Under the pieces are notes generated by a model. That model was not told the origin of the DNA, did no database searches, and saw nothing but the letters and a program-made list of their open reading frames with translations. Below, piece by piece: positions 1 to 6,512 of a stretch of 8,344 nt of DNA (position 1 is its first letter; every line of letters begins with the position of its first letter). The position numbers and the translations under genes are program-made. Source of the stretch: Candidatus Lithacetigena glycinireducens (GTDB lineage Bacteria > Coprothermobacterota > HKB111). The stretch covers positions 1-8,344 of the forward strand of contig QLUP01000037.1 of NCBI GenBank assembly GCA_018725485.1, in the 5' to 3' direction.

Positions 1-36
1 GCGGCGGCGTGGAGGCGTTCATTCGTTGGCTTTCGT

Positions 37-66
37 TTGAAAATAGGTGCGAGCAAATGATATAAT
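37..66 (+). promoter_or_regulatory. Predicted extended -10 promoter near left tip
   Basis: A -35 box TTGAAA at 37-42 is followed by an 18-base spacer and a perfect -10 box TATAAT at 61-66. The -10 is preceded by TG one base upstream (58-59), the extended -10 form. Transcription would start near 72-74, at the first bases of the 71-118 hairpin, and run inward. The prediction rests on sequence match only. Confidence 0.5.
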
Positions 67-70
67 TACT

Positions 71-118
71 CCACCAAACAAAAATTCCGAACAGCCGTTC
101 GGAGTTTTTGTTTGGTGG
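71..118. terminator. 22-bp hairpin, probable bidirectional intrinsic terminator
   Basis: Bases 71-92 pair with 97-118 around the four-base loop AGCC. All 22 pairs form, counting one G-T wobble. The inner part, TCCGAAC/GTTCGGA, is GC-richer and is followed by GTTTTTGTTT. The matching A-rich run on the other side means the structure could also stop transcription arriving from the inside. It begins about where the promoter at 37-66 would start its RNA, so it may give a very short RNA, an attenuated leader or a protected 5' end. Confidence 0.6.
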
Positions 119-168
119 TGTTTGCTGGATAAAGTTGGAACTCATTTCCAATAGAACCCAGACTAAGT

Positions 169-219
169 GCCGCCCTGCGGGCGGCAATCCTGCCCAGCGG
201 CTCGCCGCCTGACGGCGGC
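169..219. repeat. Two short GC-rich hairpins in left repeat
   Basis: GCCGCCC at 169-175 pairs with GGGCGGC at 179-185 over a three-base loop, a perfect 7-bp stem. GCCGCC at 204-209 pairs with GGCGGC at 214-219 over the loop TGAC. In addition AGCGGCTCG at 196-204 is complementary to CGAGCCGCT at 327-335, so an alternative fold could enclose the 220-309 stem. No function can be assigned. The same structures are mirrored at 8126-8176. Confidence 0.75.
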
Positions 220-309
220 AAGCAAAGCCCGCAAAAATTTCTTTTTCTTTTAATGGGCACGCGCAAAAAAATTTTTCAATTAAGGAATCAATTTTTGTGG
301 GCTTTGCTT
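220..309. repeat. Long imperfect hairpin 2 in left repeat
   Basis: Bases 220-239 (AAGCAAAGCCCGCAAAAATT) pair with 290-309, with a single G-T wobble, giving a 20-bp stem around a 50-base AT-rich interior. The second arm reads toward the TrpD-like gene as AATTTTTG then GGGCTTTGCTT. It shares the CAAAAATT core with the stems at 71-118 and 366-420, which suggests that one palindrome family built up this repeat. Confidence 0.75.
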
Positions 310-365
310 CTTTGCTGACGCAAGGACGAGCCGCTTCCCACCCCCAGTCTGCCTTCGGTGGGCAG

Positions 366-420
366 AGCAGGCGGACAAAAATTTTCCCCCTCAAACTCCC
401 CCAATTTTTGCCCGCCTGCT
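366..420. repeat. Long imperfect hairpin 3 in left repeat
   Basis: Bases 366-383 (AGCAGGCGGACAAAAATT) pair with 403-420 with one mismatch, giving an 18-bp stem around a 19-base pyrimidine-rich loop. It lies 18 bases upstream of the -35 box at 438. It could be a terminator-like insulator or part of the leader of any transcript that starts at 37-66. Confidence 0.75.
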
Positions 421-437
421 GAAAGGCTGGATTAAAT

Positions 438-466
438 TTTACAAAATTCATTCGCTCTGTTACAAT
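438..466 (+). promoter_or_regulatory. Predicted promoter of the left operon
   Basis: TTTACA at 438-443 and TACAAT at 461-466 are separated by the ideal 17 bases. Each box differs from the sigma70 consensus at one position. Transcription would start near 473 and give a leader of about 30 bases before the ATG at 503. The same promoter in the right repeat copy serves the DNA-binding-protein gene, so the two inward operons should start under identical control. Confidence 0.65.
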
Positions 467-475
467 AAGTATAAC
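459..475. promoter_or_regulatory. Imperfect dyad over the -10 box (possible operator)
   Basis: GTTACAATAAGTATAAC reads nearly the same on the opposite strand. Six of the eight base pairs around the central base are symmetrical, with GTTA and TAAC as outer arms. It covers the -10 box of the left operon promoter. A regulator bound here would block transcription. The small helix-turn-helix protein encoded next to the right copy is an obvious candidate, but this is inference. A/T-rich sequence often makes such partial dyads by chance. Confidence 0.3.
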
Positions 476-502
476 AATGATAAAGTTTTAGAGCAAGTGA
501 TT

Positions 503-1858
503 ATGGAAAACCTGATAAATAGAGTCATTAAATTTACGGAACATATAACGGACGGTAAGGATTTTAAAAAATCAGAAATCCTTGATGTGTTAAATCTGAT
601 TGATAGTTCTGACCGTAATTTGAATGTGTATCGGGGAATTTTAGCTCTCTTCTACTTTGCAAAATTCAATGGATTCCCAGATAGAAGTCTTGAGAAACTC
701 AAAACAGACGAAAATTTTATAAAATGCCTTTCTTTTTTGAAGGGAGACACTTTGCCTCCTCCTGAAGAAGTAGGGGGCGTATTTTTAAACATACTCCAAA
801 TTTCTAGCAGCAATGGGAAATACCGAGATATTTTGATGGGATGTTTTTATGGCTCATTATGGTCGTTTATGAATAGCCCCGAAAATTTTGAAAAGGCAAT
901 TGAATACGGGATAGCAATAGTTAAGTCAGCTTTCAATTTAGATAATCTTGATATCCAACGGAAACTAAATCTTGACAAAAACAAGGTAAAAGTGATTAGT
1001 CTGGCCGGCAGCGGCAAGAAAGAGATCAAATTACTAAATATCAGCTCAATGGCCGCTATTATTACGGCAGCTACTGGTAAAAAGATTGGAGAAAATATTG
1101 TGGTAGAAAAAACCGTATCAAGAGCAACTTCTAGTATAACTGGATCCAGCGACATCTTCGAACTTGTTGGAGTAAATCTAAATTTACCGATTGATAAGAT
1201 GGCCGATATTTCGCTAAAAACAAGATTAGGGGTATTCGATATAAACCTGATTGTTCCTCGATTAAATCATGTATACGATGGTCGTCTGCACGATGTTCAG
1301 GTCTTTGCTGGACTAATTGGCGGAGCGGCTATAGTAAATCCGGTTGATGCCGATTTGATCAATTATGGTTTAACAAGAGGCGCGACAGAATTGTGCTTGG
1401 CGATTTTAAACAAGCTGTACCCAGGCAAAAACATTCTTGTGTTGCAGGGAAAAGACCCGGAGGGCACACCAGTGATTGATCAAATTTCAATATCGGCCAA
1501 CACTGAAATTGCTCAGAGTGTTAAGAATCAGGCAACTATAAAAGAAATTACTCCGAAGGATTTCGGTTTTGATTTCAAACCATTTAAATATATTGAAACG
1601 TCTCAAAATCCTAAAGAAAATCTTAATGAGTTTATTAAGATTTTAATTGGCCGTGGAAGTGAAGAGCTTAAACAAACAGTAGCGATGGAGGTTGCTTTGA
1701 ATCTTTTTGGATTAGAAATGGTTGATGATTTAAAAATAGGAGCTGAACTGGCATTAGAGACTATTAACTCCAGCATCGGGATTAAGGTTCTTGAAGATTT
1801 GGTCGTTCATTCTGGCGGCAATAGAGGAAAGTTTAATAATATCTTAGCGAATATTTAA
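503..1858 (+). CDS. Divergent TrpD-family phosphoribosyltransferase homologue
   Basis: This 451-residue protein resembles anthranilate phosphoribosyltransferase, which joins PRPP and anthranilate in tryptophan synthesis. Collinear landmarks, numbered from the ATG at 503: LAGSGKK at 167-173 in place of GTGGDG, NISS at 179-182 as in NIST, ITGSSDIFELVGVNL from 212 as in the GSADvLEaLGvNL segment, and VIDQIS at 324-329 where TrpD has the metal-binding Asp-Glu pair. A TrpD-like helical C-terminus follows (EDFG-like KDFGF, then ALNLFGL). The diphosphate-loop Asp is absent and the Glu of the Asp-Glu pair is Gln, so the normal reaction is doubtful. The protein is about 100 residues longer than usual TrpD, mostly at the N-terminus. 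I chose ATG 503 over GTG 497 because GTG 497 would leave almost no room for a ribosome site; the only candidate is a weak AGAG at 490-493. The start codon lies inside the inverted repeat. A TrpD2-type nucleic-acid-binding paralogue or another phosphoribosyl/phosphorylase activity is also possible. Confidence 0.85.
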   Translation: MENLINRVIKFTEHITDGKDFKKSEILDVLNLIDSSDRNLNVYRGILALFYFAKFNGFPDRSLEKLKTDENFIKCLSFLKGDTLPPPEEVGGVFLNILQISSSNGKYRDILMGCFYGSLWSFMNSPENFEKAIEYGIAIVKSAFNLDNLDIQRKLNLDKNKVKVISLAGSGKKEIKLLNISSMAAIITAATGKKIGENIVVEKTVSRATSSITGSSDIFELVGVNLNLPIDKMADISLKTRLGVFDINLIVPRLNHVYDGRLHDVQVFAGLIGGAAIVNPVDADLINYGLTRGATELCLAILNKLYPGKNILVLQGKDPEGTPVIDQISISANTEIAQSVKNQATIKEITPKDFGFDFKPFKYIETSQNPKENLNEFIKILIGRGSEELKQTVAMEVALNLFGLEMVDDLKIGAELALETINSSIGIKVLEDLVVHSGGNRGKFNNILANI

Positions 1859-1873
1859 CATGCAGAAGATTCT

Positions 1874-1906
1874 ATGGAGAAAATGAAACAATTAGTAAAT
1901 TTATGA
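1874..1906 (+). other. Possible 10-codon minicistron overlapping the reductase start
   Basis: An ATG at 1874 (or 1883) opens a reading frame, MEKMKQLVNL, whose TGA stop at 1904-1906 overlaps the ATG of the reductase gene as ATGA. It is in the same frame as the TrpD-like gene and could equally be a remnant C-terminal tail after that gene's TAA at 1856-1858. The reductase ATG has no Shine-Dalgarno match of its own, so coupling through this overlap is possible. Such short frames arise readily by chance. Confidence 0.2.
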
Positions 1907-2793
1907 ATTCAATCAATAACGGATATTCTTATTCAAAAATTTGTCTGGGAACATGGCGTATGGGGGGAGACGTAACTCTAAACCAGAACAACGATGATCA
2001 GAAAGACATTGATGCCATCAGATATGCAATCAGTAAAGGTATTTCGCACATAGATACTTCGGAAAGTTATGCGGGTGGAAAAACTGAGTTGCTGATTGGA
2101 GAAGCAATAAAACAAATTCCTAGAGATAAGTGTTTTATAGCTACTAAGGTTCGTGAGTATAATCTTTTTTATGACAATGTAATTGACTCGTGTAAGAAAT
2201 CTCTAAAAAGACTGAATACCTCATACATTGATTTATATTATGTTCATAAACAGAATCCTAACATTCCCATTGAGGAAACAGCCAGTGCCTTCAATAAACT
2301 CCTTGAGATGGACCTTATTAAACATATAGGATTAAGTAATGTAGGAATTGATACAATAAAAAACTATTCTCAACTACTAAATAGTCCTATATATGCAGTT
2401 CAAAACCAATACAATCTCGTCTGTCGCGAATCTCAAAAGAAGGGTGTTATTGATTATTGCAAAAGAAATGAGATTCAGTTTATCGCATGGAGACCTATTC
2501 TACTTTCATATCCCGGAGTTGTAGATCCCTATTATCGTACAGGAACTTATAAACTGCTGGATGAAATGGCTGCAAAATATAATAAAACAAATACACAAAT
2601 TGTAGCCAAATGGCTTTTACAACAGGACGGTGTTTCCTTCGTTTTTAAAAGTTCTAATAAAGAACACATTGATGAAATTTTAGAGGTCGAGAAGTTTAGA
2701 CTTTCTGACAGAGATTGGGAGATATTAGATAAAGAGTTTCCAGTACAAAAAGACTTGGGGTGTACTGCTGATGGTTACTTTGAGTTATCATAA
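1903..2793 (+). CDS. Aldo/keto reductase
   Basis: A 296-residue NAD(P)H-dependent oxidoreductase of the aldo/keto reductase superfamily, a single TIM barrel of about normal length. It would reduce an aldehyde or ketone (or run in reverse) in the cytoplasm. The catalytic tetrad is complete: Asp51 and Tyr56 in DTSESY, Lys82 in ATKV and His115 in YYVHKQ. Barrel markers ICLGTWRMGG (13-22), HIGLSN (141-146), QNQYN (167-171) and the cofactor-binding FKSSNKEHI (248-256) are present. The start is right because only a dozen residues precede the first barrel strand. It follows the TrpD-like gene by 44 bases with no terminator visible, so it is probably in the same operon. Its substrate cannot be read from sequence. 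It is more AT-rich than the gene before it. Confidence 0.93.
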   Translation: MNSINNGYSYSKICLGTWRMGGDVTLNQNNDDQKDIDAIRYAISKGISHIDTSESYAGGKTELLIGEAIKQIPRDKCFIATKVREYNLFYDNVIDSCKKSLKRLNTSYIDLYYVHKQNPNIPIEETASAFNKLLEMDLIKHIGLSNVGIDTIKNYSQLLNSPIYAVQNQYNLVCRESQKKGVIDYCKRNEIQFIAWRPILLSYPGVVDPYYRTGTYKLLDEMAAKYNKTNTQIVAKWLLQQDGVSFVFKSSNKEHIDEILEVEKFRLSDRDWEILDKEFPVQKDLGCTADGYFELS

Positions 2794-2834
2794 CAAATCT
2801 TTTATTTCTATCATTGAATTTTATATAAAAATCT

Positions 2835-3938
2835 ATGATAAAGAAAGAGCATAATGCTGTACTAGAAATAGTAAAGTTTGGTAATAAAAAAAGGAAGACA
2901 GATAAGTTAATTGCAGTACTTGAGGATAATACTTTAAATTGGATCGAAATCTTAGGTTACTTGTGCTACCACCGAGTTGCTGGTCTCGCATATGAGGCTA
3001 TAAACGCAGTCGATGTACGAAAGCTAGATTTCCCCGTTTTTTTTACACTATATATGATTCACCAGTCACAAAATATAAGAACAGAGTTTCAAAAAGAATA
3101 TGTTAAAATCATCTCTTCAACACTGTGTGAAACAAATATAGAACATGTATTTTTAAAAGGGTTAGTTCTATCGAGCACTATTTATCCAGTAGGTACTAGA
3201 GCTTTTAATGATATTGATATATTAGTATCCAAAAAGTCGATTCAAAGCGTAAAAAAAGTTTTGTATGAGCTAGGTTTTTTGCAGGGTAAATATGATTACA
3301 AAAAGGACACTATTGATGAGTTTGACCAAGATACAATTACACAGTCCATAAATACTAGAGGTGAGATGGCGCCTTTTGTCAAAATTGTGAATGAAAAAAC
3401 TATTAAAACCATTGATGTCGATGTTAACTTTTCCTTAGACTGGAAACCGGATGGCTCTGATGAAGCAGTGGATTATTTCTTGAATGAGAGAGTTCTTACT
3501 CCTGTTGACAATAACTTCTCAATCTATTCGCTTAAAGAAGAGCATTTATTTATCCACCTATGCAGTCACTTTTACAAAGATTCAGCTTTGGTAGATTTAG
3601 TTAAAAAAAGAAAGGTTTTGGACTTATATAAATTTGTTGACATATATACATTTATCCAAACGTACTTTGAGGGAATCAGTCCCGAAAAAATATTCGATGA
3701 TTCTGTCAGATACGGTTTTGATAGACACGTATTCTTTACACTAAATTATATTATTAAGGTTTTTCCGGATATACTGGCAATAAAGAACGTTGATGTACTT
3801 TATCAGAAATATAATTATATAAATAATGATGTTATGACAGTAATTTTTGACCAGTATAATTCCGAAATTAAAATAAAAGATAAAAGTAGTTTGATAGATA
3901 GACTATTTTCATACGATATTGTAAAAAACTATAAATAA
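2835..3938 (+). CDS. PF14907-type nucleotidyltransferase-fold protein
   Basis: This 367-residue protein matches the pattern of the 'uncharacterised nucleotidyltransferase' family. FLKG at 106-109 and YPVGTRAFNDIDILV at 117-131 supply the nucleotide-binding G-R and the two metal-binding Asp residues (126 and 128). IDVDVNF from 193 offers a third carboxylate, and the helical region EEHLFIHLCSHFYKD near 235-249 is typical of the C-terminal half. Family members are found in peptide natural-product clusters, including lasso-peptide loci that also carry an HPr-kinase-like gene, which is the arrangement seen here. They would transfer a nucleotidyl or related group, but the substrate is unknown. The gene is very AT-rich and has no clear Shine-Dalgarno sequence. 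It begins 41 bases after the reductase and ends 20 bases before the next gene, consistent with one operon. Confidence 0.75.
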   Translation: MIKKEHNAVLEIVKFGNKKRKTDKLIAVLEDNTLNWIEILGYLCYHRVAGLAYEAINAVDVRKLDFPVFFTLYMIHQSQNIRTEFQKEYVKIISSTLCETNIEHVFLKGLVLSSTIYPVGTRAFNDIDILVSKKSIQSVKKVLYELGFLQGKYDYKKDTIDEFDQDTITQSINTRGEMAPFVKIVNEKTIKTIDVDVNFSLDWKPDGSDEAVDYFLNERVLTPVDNNFSIYSLKEEHLFIHLCSHFYKDSALVDLVKKRKVLDLYKFVDIYTFIQTYFEGISPEKIFDDSVRYGFDRHVFFTLNYIIKVFPDILAIKNVDVLYQKYNYINNDVMTVIFDQYNSEIKIKDKSSLIDRLFSYDIVKNYK

Positions 3939-3958
3939 TTAATGAGTATATAGGGAAC

Positions 3959-5119
3959 ATGGTTCTCATGAATAATCTAACCACAAAAGTAGCCGTGATT
4001 TTTAATGATATTCTAGGGGCAATAACAAATGATTTAAATCATACATCGCATAGTTTGATTAGTGATAACCTGCTGACAAGCATCATCTGCAACTACAGAC
4101 TATGTTCTGATAACTTAATGAAGTTAAGTTCAATATTCAATGTATCGCTAAAGGCTTCACATAATGGTAGTAATGTCATTGAAGCTTTTATTACAGAAAA
4201 CGAAGATGCCTTCCAAAAGATTGAATCCATATTCCAACACTCGGAATGGTCAACGAATGACAGAGTTAGGAAATTTAATGTAGCAACACACAATACTTCC
4301 AGTTCTAAGTGCACAATTGATAATAAATTTTATATTATCAGATGCTACGATCATTTTTATTATATCTACAACACAGAATCGAATCATTGCTTGATGGTAA
4401 CTAAGGGTGAGAAAAAGGCCTTAACCATGGTTAATATTTTGTTACTAACACCATATTTGTTACATGGTGATTTATATGCAGTTCATGGTGGGCTTGTAAG
4501 CGATGGAAAGAATAATGTACTTATAAGCAGTTCTTCTTTAGGTGGAAAGACCACTTTCGCTTTACTGTTTTTAGAAAATGGATGGAAAATCATCACAGAG
4601 GAAACCACATACATAACAAAGCACGGAGAACTGCTTAATTGTAATATAAGGAACTATTTTAATATAAGAGTTGGAACATACTTGGAATTTAAAGACTTTT
4701 TTATAAAAGCCGGTATTATCAATAACTTTTTCTTGACTATGGCGAATACAGCTCAGAAAGAATTATTCGAGCTTGGAAAGAGGGGACAAATGTCAATAGA
4801 CTTTGAATCCTTATGTAAAAATGGGAGTAATACAGCAACTGGTCGAATAACCCATGCGTTGAAAGTTGCTCTAGAAAAAAATCAGTCAGGTATGATTATT
4901 AAAAAGACTAATCCTATAGAGAATGTGGATGGGTTTTTGGAAGTGAGCTTTGCTCCTACCGTGATGCTTTTTAGAAAATTGACTAATATGAATAATTTAA
5001 AAAGAAATAAAAGAAGAGAGGAATTAATGCAAATATTCAAAAATATAAAAAGTTATTCAATAACGTCCGGTTTCGATTATAGAAGAAACTTTAACCTCTT
5101 GTTGGGTGAAATGATATAG
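3959..5119 (+). CDS. HPr-kinase-like P-loop protein
   Basis: A protein of 386 residues with a C-terminal half resembling the HPr kinase/phosphorylase fold. AVHGGLVSDGKNNVLISSSS (174-193) runs into the P-loop SSSLGGKTTFA at about 191-201, and ITEETTY (212-218) stands where HPr kinase has the Mg-binding acidic pair. The P-loop has Ser/Leu in place of the usual first glycines but keeps G-G-K-T-T. The first 150 residues match nothing I recognise. True HPr kinase acts on the sugar-transport protein HPr. Homologues beside PF14907 proteins in lasso-peptide clusters phosphorylate the peptide product instead, so a tailoring kinase is likelier here. The start is ambiguous: ATG 3959 has AGGGA (3952-3956) only two bases upstream, while ATG 3968 has it eleven bases upstream and gives MNNLTTKV. 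It is last in the operon and faces the convergent gene at 5269. Confidence 0.72.
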   Translation: MVLMNNLTTKVAVIFNDILGAITNDLNHTSHSLISDNLLTSIICNYRLCSDNLMKLSSIFNVSLKASHNGSNVIEAFITENEDAFQKIESIFQHSEWSTNDRVRKFNVATHNTSSSKCTIDNKFYIIRCYDHFYYIYNTESNHCLMVTKGEKKALTMVNILLLTPYLLHGDLYAVHGGLVSDGKNNVLISSSSLGGKTTFALLFLENGWKIITEETTYITKHGELLNCNIRNYFNIRVGTYLEFKDFFIKAGIINNFFLTMANTAQKELFELGKRGQMSIDFESLCKNGSNTATGRITHALKVALEKNQSGMIIKKTNPIENVDGFLEVSFAPTVMLFRKLTNMNNLKRNKRREELMQIFKNIKSYSITSGFDYRRNFNLLLGEMI

Positions 5120-5268
5120 TGCATTAACCTCTGACTCCTGTCCTACGGGAAAAATGAAGTGGATCATAAACAAATATTTCACTGATGTTTGTGTTCGGAA
5201 TAAAATACTTATTGGGTGGCAAGATTGCACCTTGGGACCTTACTAGACCTTGCAACACATCTCATAAC
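5120..5268. other. Convergent intergenic region
   Basis: Both operons end here, yet I see no canonical intrinsic terminator. There is a small stem TCCTGT/ACGGGA at 5135-5149, an 8-bp stem CATAAACA/TGTTTGTG at 5165-5193 with one wobble, and a palindrome TCATAACTTATGA at 5262-5274 that overlaps the stop codon of the minus-strand gene. None is followed by a T run. No reading frame of useful length with a start codon is visible on the + strand; I did not check the other strand fully. Confidence 0.6.
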
Positions 5269-6504
5269 TTATGATGTAAACATTTCTTGGTATGTGTCAA
5301 TTTCTTTTTGATATTTTGAGCTTTCCCAGATAGTTTTAATTTCAATAAAAAACTTTAAATATTCATGCTTTATCTTTTTCCAACTCTCATAGTCTGTCGT
5401 TAAATTTTCAAAAGCGCTTTTTGCTTCTATTAACTTATCTGAACTCCAATTAGAGGCAAATACTATCATTTGTAAAATCACTTCTTCATTTCTTCTTCCA
5501 CAGTCAATGATTTTTCTATATAATTCCTCTAAACTGTCCCCTAAATTAATAGAAGAGTTCGGAATGCTTTTTGACATTTTGACATAAGGGAAAAAGCCAT
5601 TAATAAGCTTGCCATATAATGCGCCGATCTCTGCATCCTGACGAACCAAAATGTCCACGCCTCCTCTTTTAAGCTTCATCCTATCAAGTACAATTCTTGA
5701 TAGATACGGATGGTGATGCTCTTCCAAACCTGCCGGTACTATTACGCCTCGTTTTTTGTCACGTACTATAGGTAAGATAATATCTGTCATTGTATATGTC
5801 CGACTCACCATTTTTGAGAAGTCATTCCCAAGCAGTTGTAATCTATTATACGTATCATTAGTAACCTCACGGTTTTCAAGTAAATCTCTAGTACTTAAAA
5901 CACTAGAAACAAGCGAAAACACTCGGGCATGATCATGATGATTATGCGTTCTAATTTCACCTTTTTTCTCATCGAATCCCAGCTTTTTAATAAAGAATAT
6001 GAATTGATGGGCATTTCGTATTAATTCATTTAATGGCTTTTGTCTCGAATTTAACGCGCTTAATTCAGAAATGATTATATGAGTATAAATACCTGTGCAT
6101 TTTTGCAGCTCAAGCACTCTAAAGATGGAAGAAAGCGTACCAGCCGTTGGAGAGTTAGTAGGACCAAATCCCGTTACAATGGCCAATTCATTCGCGGAAA
6201 TTTTGTTGAAAATTTCCAAATTATCATAACACAAATACTTTGAGTTCAATTCATCATTTTTTCCATAATTATGCAACTGAATATTATGAGGAAACTTAGT
6301 ATATTGAAAGTCCTTGATTATTTTCCCAAGTTTTTTATTTGAATATTCCAATTCCTTCAGTGCATGTTTATAATCGTTCGCAACTTCCTCAATTGATTTA
6401 TTCTGTTGTTCTGCTATTTCTTTTAGTTCCTCAATAAAATTATTGAGGATAATTGAAGGGATAGCAGTGCTGCAATTCTTTTTTATGTACCTTTTATTCT
6501 TCAT
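5269..6504 (-). CDS. Divergent TrpRS-like class I aminoacyl-tRNA synthetase paralogue
   Basis: A 411-residue protein, counting from the ATG at 6504, with the Rossmann-type catalytic domain of the TrpRS/TyrRS group. GPTNSPTAGTL (114-124) occupies the HIGH-motif position, with Thr where the second His or Asn would be. AGLEEHHHPYLSRI from 258 resembles the GxDQxPYxxLTR segment of archaeal/eukaryal-type TrpRS, and an intact KMSKS at 309-313 suggests it can still form an aminoacyl-adenylate. About 100 charged, helix-prone residues precede the domain, and the C-terminal 80 residues are also helical. Amino acid and acceptor are unknown: it may charge tRNA with Trp or an analogue, or feed an activated amino acid into a pathway. 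A longer frame to a TTG at 6549 exists but would start inside a terminator stem, so I reject that start. No ribosome site precedes ATG 6504. It lies downstream of a normal TrpRS gene, so it is not the cell's only TrpRS. Confidence 0.75.
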   Translation of the reverse strand: MKNKRYIKKNCSTAIPSIILNNFIEELKEIAEQQNKSIEEVANDYKHALKELEYSNKKLGKIIKDFQYTKFPHNIQLHNYGKNDELNSKYLCYDNLEIFNKISANELAIVTGFGPTNSPTAGTLSSIFRVLELQKCTGIYTHIIISELSALNSRQKPLNELIRNAHQFIFFIKKLGFDEKKGEIRTHNHHDHARVFSLVSSVLSTRDLLENREVTNDTYNRLQLLGNDFSKMVSRTYTMTDIILPIVRDKKRGVIVPAGLEEHHHPYLSRIVLDRMKLKRGGVDILVRQDAEIGALYGKLINGFFPYVKMSKSIPNSSINLGDSLEELYRKIIDCGRRNEEVILQMIVFASNWSSDKLIEAKSAFENLTTDYESWKKIKHEYLKFFIEIKTIWESSKYQKEIDTYQEMFTS

Positions 6505-6512
6505 AAGATTTT

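Larger units (their letters stand above)
1..507. repeat. Left copy of 507-base inverted repeat
   Basis: This stretch is the reverse complement of 7838-8344. I compared the outer tip, the hairpin region around 71-118, the stretch 241-300 and the inner edge, and found no difference. Both copies lie exactly the same distance from their window end, so there is no indel. Identity stops after GTGATTATGGA at 497-507, just inside the start of the TrpD-like gene. The repeat carries two predicted promoters, three long hairpins and short GC-rich hairpins, listed separately. The only long reading frame in it (66-266, minus strand) crosses those hairpins and looks non-coding. It could be the terminal repeat of a linear or mobile element, or a dispersed repeat present here in inverted orientation. 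The true outer edge cannot be seen because the window stops there. Confidence 0.97.

Noticed and set aside
66-266. 66-residue reading frame in each repeat copy (66-266 minus, 8079-8279 plus)
   Set aside because: It runs through the arms of the long and short hairpins, has low-complexity composition and no ribosome site, and exists twice only because the repeat does.
847-1155. 102-residue minus-strand frame opposite the TrpD-like gene
   Set aside because: It lies wholly inside a well-supported gene on the other strand and shows no family signature.
5165-5193. Terminator between the converging operons
   Set aside because: The 8-bp stem is AT-rich, contains a wobble, and is not followed by a T run in either direction.
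5120-5268. RiPP precursor peptide in the gap between the converging operons
   Set aside because: The only plus-strand ATG frame tested (5153) stops after ten codons, and the longer open frame there has no usable start codon.
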